A DNA stretch of 64,000 nt from Streptomyces sp. NBC_00285 (GTDB lineage: Bacteria; Actinomycetota; Actinomycetes; Streptomycetales; Streptomycetaceae), in the NCBI RefSeq assembly GCF_036174265.1, contig NZ_CP108055.1, positions 930,001 through 994,000 of the forward strand, in the 5' to 3' direction. Numbering within the stretch: the stretch's first letter is position 1; each line of letters begins with the position of its first letter. A model generated the notes under the pieces. That model was not told where the DNA came from. It saw only the letters and a program-made list of their open reading frames with translations, and did not search any database. The translations under genes were made by a program, and so were the position numbers. This document shows positions 63,348 through 64,000 of the stretch, piece by piece.

Positions 63348-64000
63348 CTACCGTTCGCGGTCCGCCCCCACCGCGACGGGAACCGGCTCCGGTGCGGGGT
63401 CGTCCCCGGACGGCCGGGCACGACGTGAACCCAGGGCCCGGGCCAGCAGATGGGCCCGTCCCGCGGCCACCGGACCGAGAACGGCCAGGACAAGGACATA
63501 CCCGGCGATGAACGGCGCCAGACGTGCGTCGAGTCCCGCACTGGCCGCCATCGCACCGAGGATCAGGGCGAACTCCCCGCGGGCCACGAGCGTGGTGGCG
63601 ATGTCGGCGGCGGGCTGGGCGCCGTAGCCGTACAGGCGGGCGACGAGCAGGCCCGCGACGATGTTCATCACCACGGTCACGGCCGCCGCCGCGGCGACGG
63701 GGCCGGCGACGGACGTGACGACGCCGGGGTCGATGGACAGCCCGAACGCGAAGAAGAAGATCGCGGCGAAGGCGTCGCGCAGGGGGTGGACCAGCCGTCG
63801 GATGCGCGGCCCGGAGGGCGTGCCGGCCAGGATCAGGCCCACCATGAAGGCGCCGATGGCGTCGGCGACGCCCAGGACCTCGGAGACACCGGCGACGAGC
63901 ACCGCGGCGCCGAGGAAGCTGATGACCAGGAGTTCGTCGTCCCGGACGTGGATCAGCCGGCCGATCCAGCGCGTGCCGTACCGGGCGGCGACGGCCAGCA
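63348..64000 (-). CDS. CPA2-type monovalent cation:proton antiporter, C-terminal part
   Basis: About 217 residues reading in from the window edge. Helices include ELLVISFLGAAVLVAGV, ADAIGAFMVGLILAGT, AIFFFAFGLSIDP and ARGEFALILGAMAASAGL; the latter is the CPA2 signature around the conserved Arg/Glu. It belongs to the KefB/CvrA-like group that exchanges K+ or Na+ for protons. The N-terminal half lies outside the window. Short soluble tail. Confidence 0.9.
   Translation of the reverse strand, partial: LAVAARYGTRWIGRLIHVRDDELLVISFLGAAVLVAGVSEVLGVADAIGAFMVGLILAGTPSGPRIRRLVHPLRDAFAAIFFFAFGLSIDPGVVTSVAGPVAAAAAVTVVMNIVAGLLVARLYGYGAQPAADIATTLVARGEFALILGAMAASAGLDARLAPFIAGYVLVLAVLGPVAAGRAHLLARALGSRRARPSGDDPAPEPVPVAVGADRER

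Overview
The window is high-GC actinobacterial DNA with strong G/C preference at third codon positions, many GTG starts and purine-rich ribosome binding sites. Its gene content points to Streptomyces: MmyB-type regulators, an SCO6745-family protein, DUF6479, DUF3040, a GH75 chitosanase, a PASTA-less Ser/Thr kinase with TPRs, and DhaKLM with a single-domain DhaM. It reads as an accessory, detoxification-rich chromosomal stretch rather than a core region. There is no rRNA, no tRNA that I can see, and no CRISPR array.

Layout. 1-6.5 kb holds a cut MmyB regulator, an SDR, a phytoene-desaturase-like flavoprotein, a TPR kinase and an SCO6745-family gene. 6.6-21.3 kb is an island of redox, hydrolase and efflux genes with three full-length MmyB-family regulators: a hydrolase/flavodoxin/NTF2/DJ-1 operon, a quinone oxidoreductase, and a minus-strand run of transporter, zwf, transporter and SDR divergent from a 14-TM efflux pump with a winged-helix tail. 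An 18-bp palindromic motif, GGGGA-N8-TCCCC, recurs upstream of the regulators and of most of these units, so the island looks like one locally wired regulon. 21.6-29 kb is a plus-strand catabolic-looking run: CMD-family protein, Zn-ADH, NTF2-like, DUF2255, CPA1 antiporter, two amidohydrolase-2 proteins and an aldo/keto reductase. 29.2-31.3 kb is a TetR with three near-identical operators facing a hydrolase and an ABM-domain gene.

31.6-46.1 kb is a patchwork of small regulatory modules separated by wreckage. The modules are ABC exporter plus two-component system, ALDH/SDR/MarR sharing an operator, paralogous MarRs around an ABC-2-like membrane protein, a TetR and another MarR. The wreckage is a frameshifted EntE-like ligase, a histidine kinase N-terminus, a tyrosine integrase C-terminus and the 3' end of a group II intron with domain V intact. 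46.1-64 kb returns to ordinary Streptomyces content: acyl-CoA dehydrogenase, Csp-like copper protein, DHA2 efflux pump with double-Lrp regulator, a Tat-exported barrel protein under a CebR/LacI-type palindrome, FadR, LLM oxidoreductase, DhaKLM, chitosanase, a surface protein, PadR with 2,4-dienoyl-CoA reductase, and the C-terminal part of a CPA2 antiporter. Several short gene remnants in this part mark past deletions.

Most notable: (i) the GGGGA-N8-TCCCC regulon around the MmyB paralogues; (ii) the triple TetR operator; (iii) the MarR operator shared between its own promoter and that of an ALDH; (iv) a coding-like 73-codon extension in front of that ALDH; (v) scars that remove the facing halves of divergent gene pairs.
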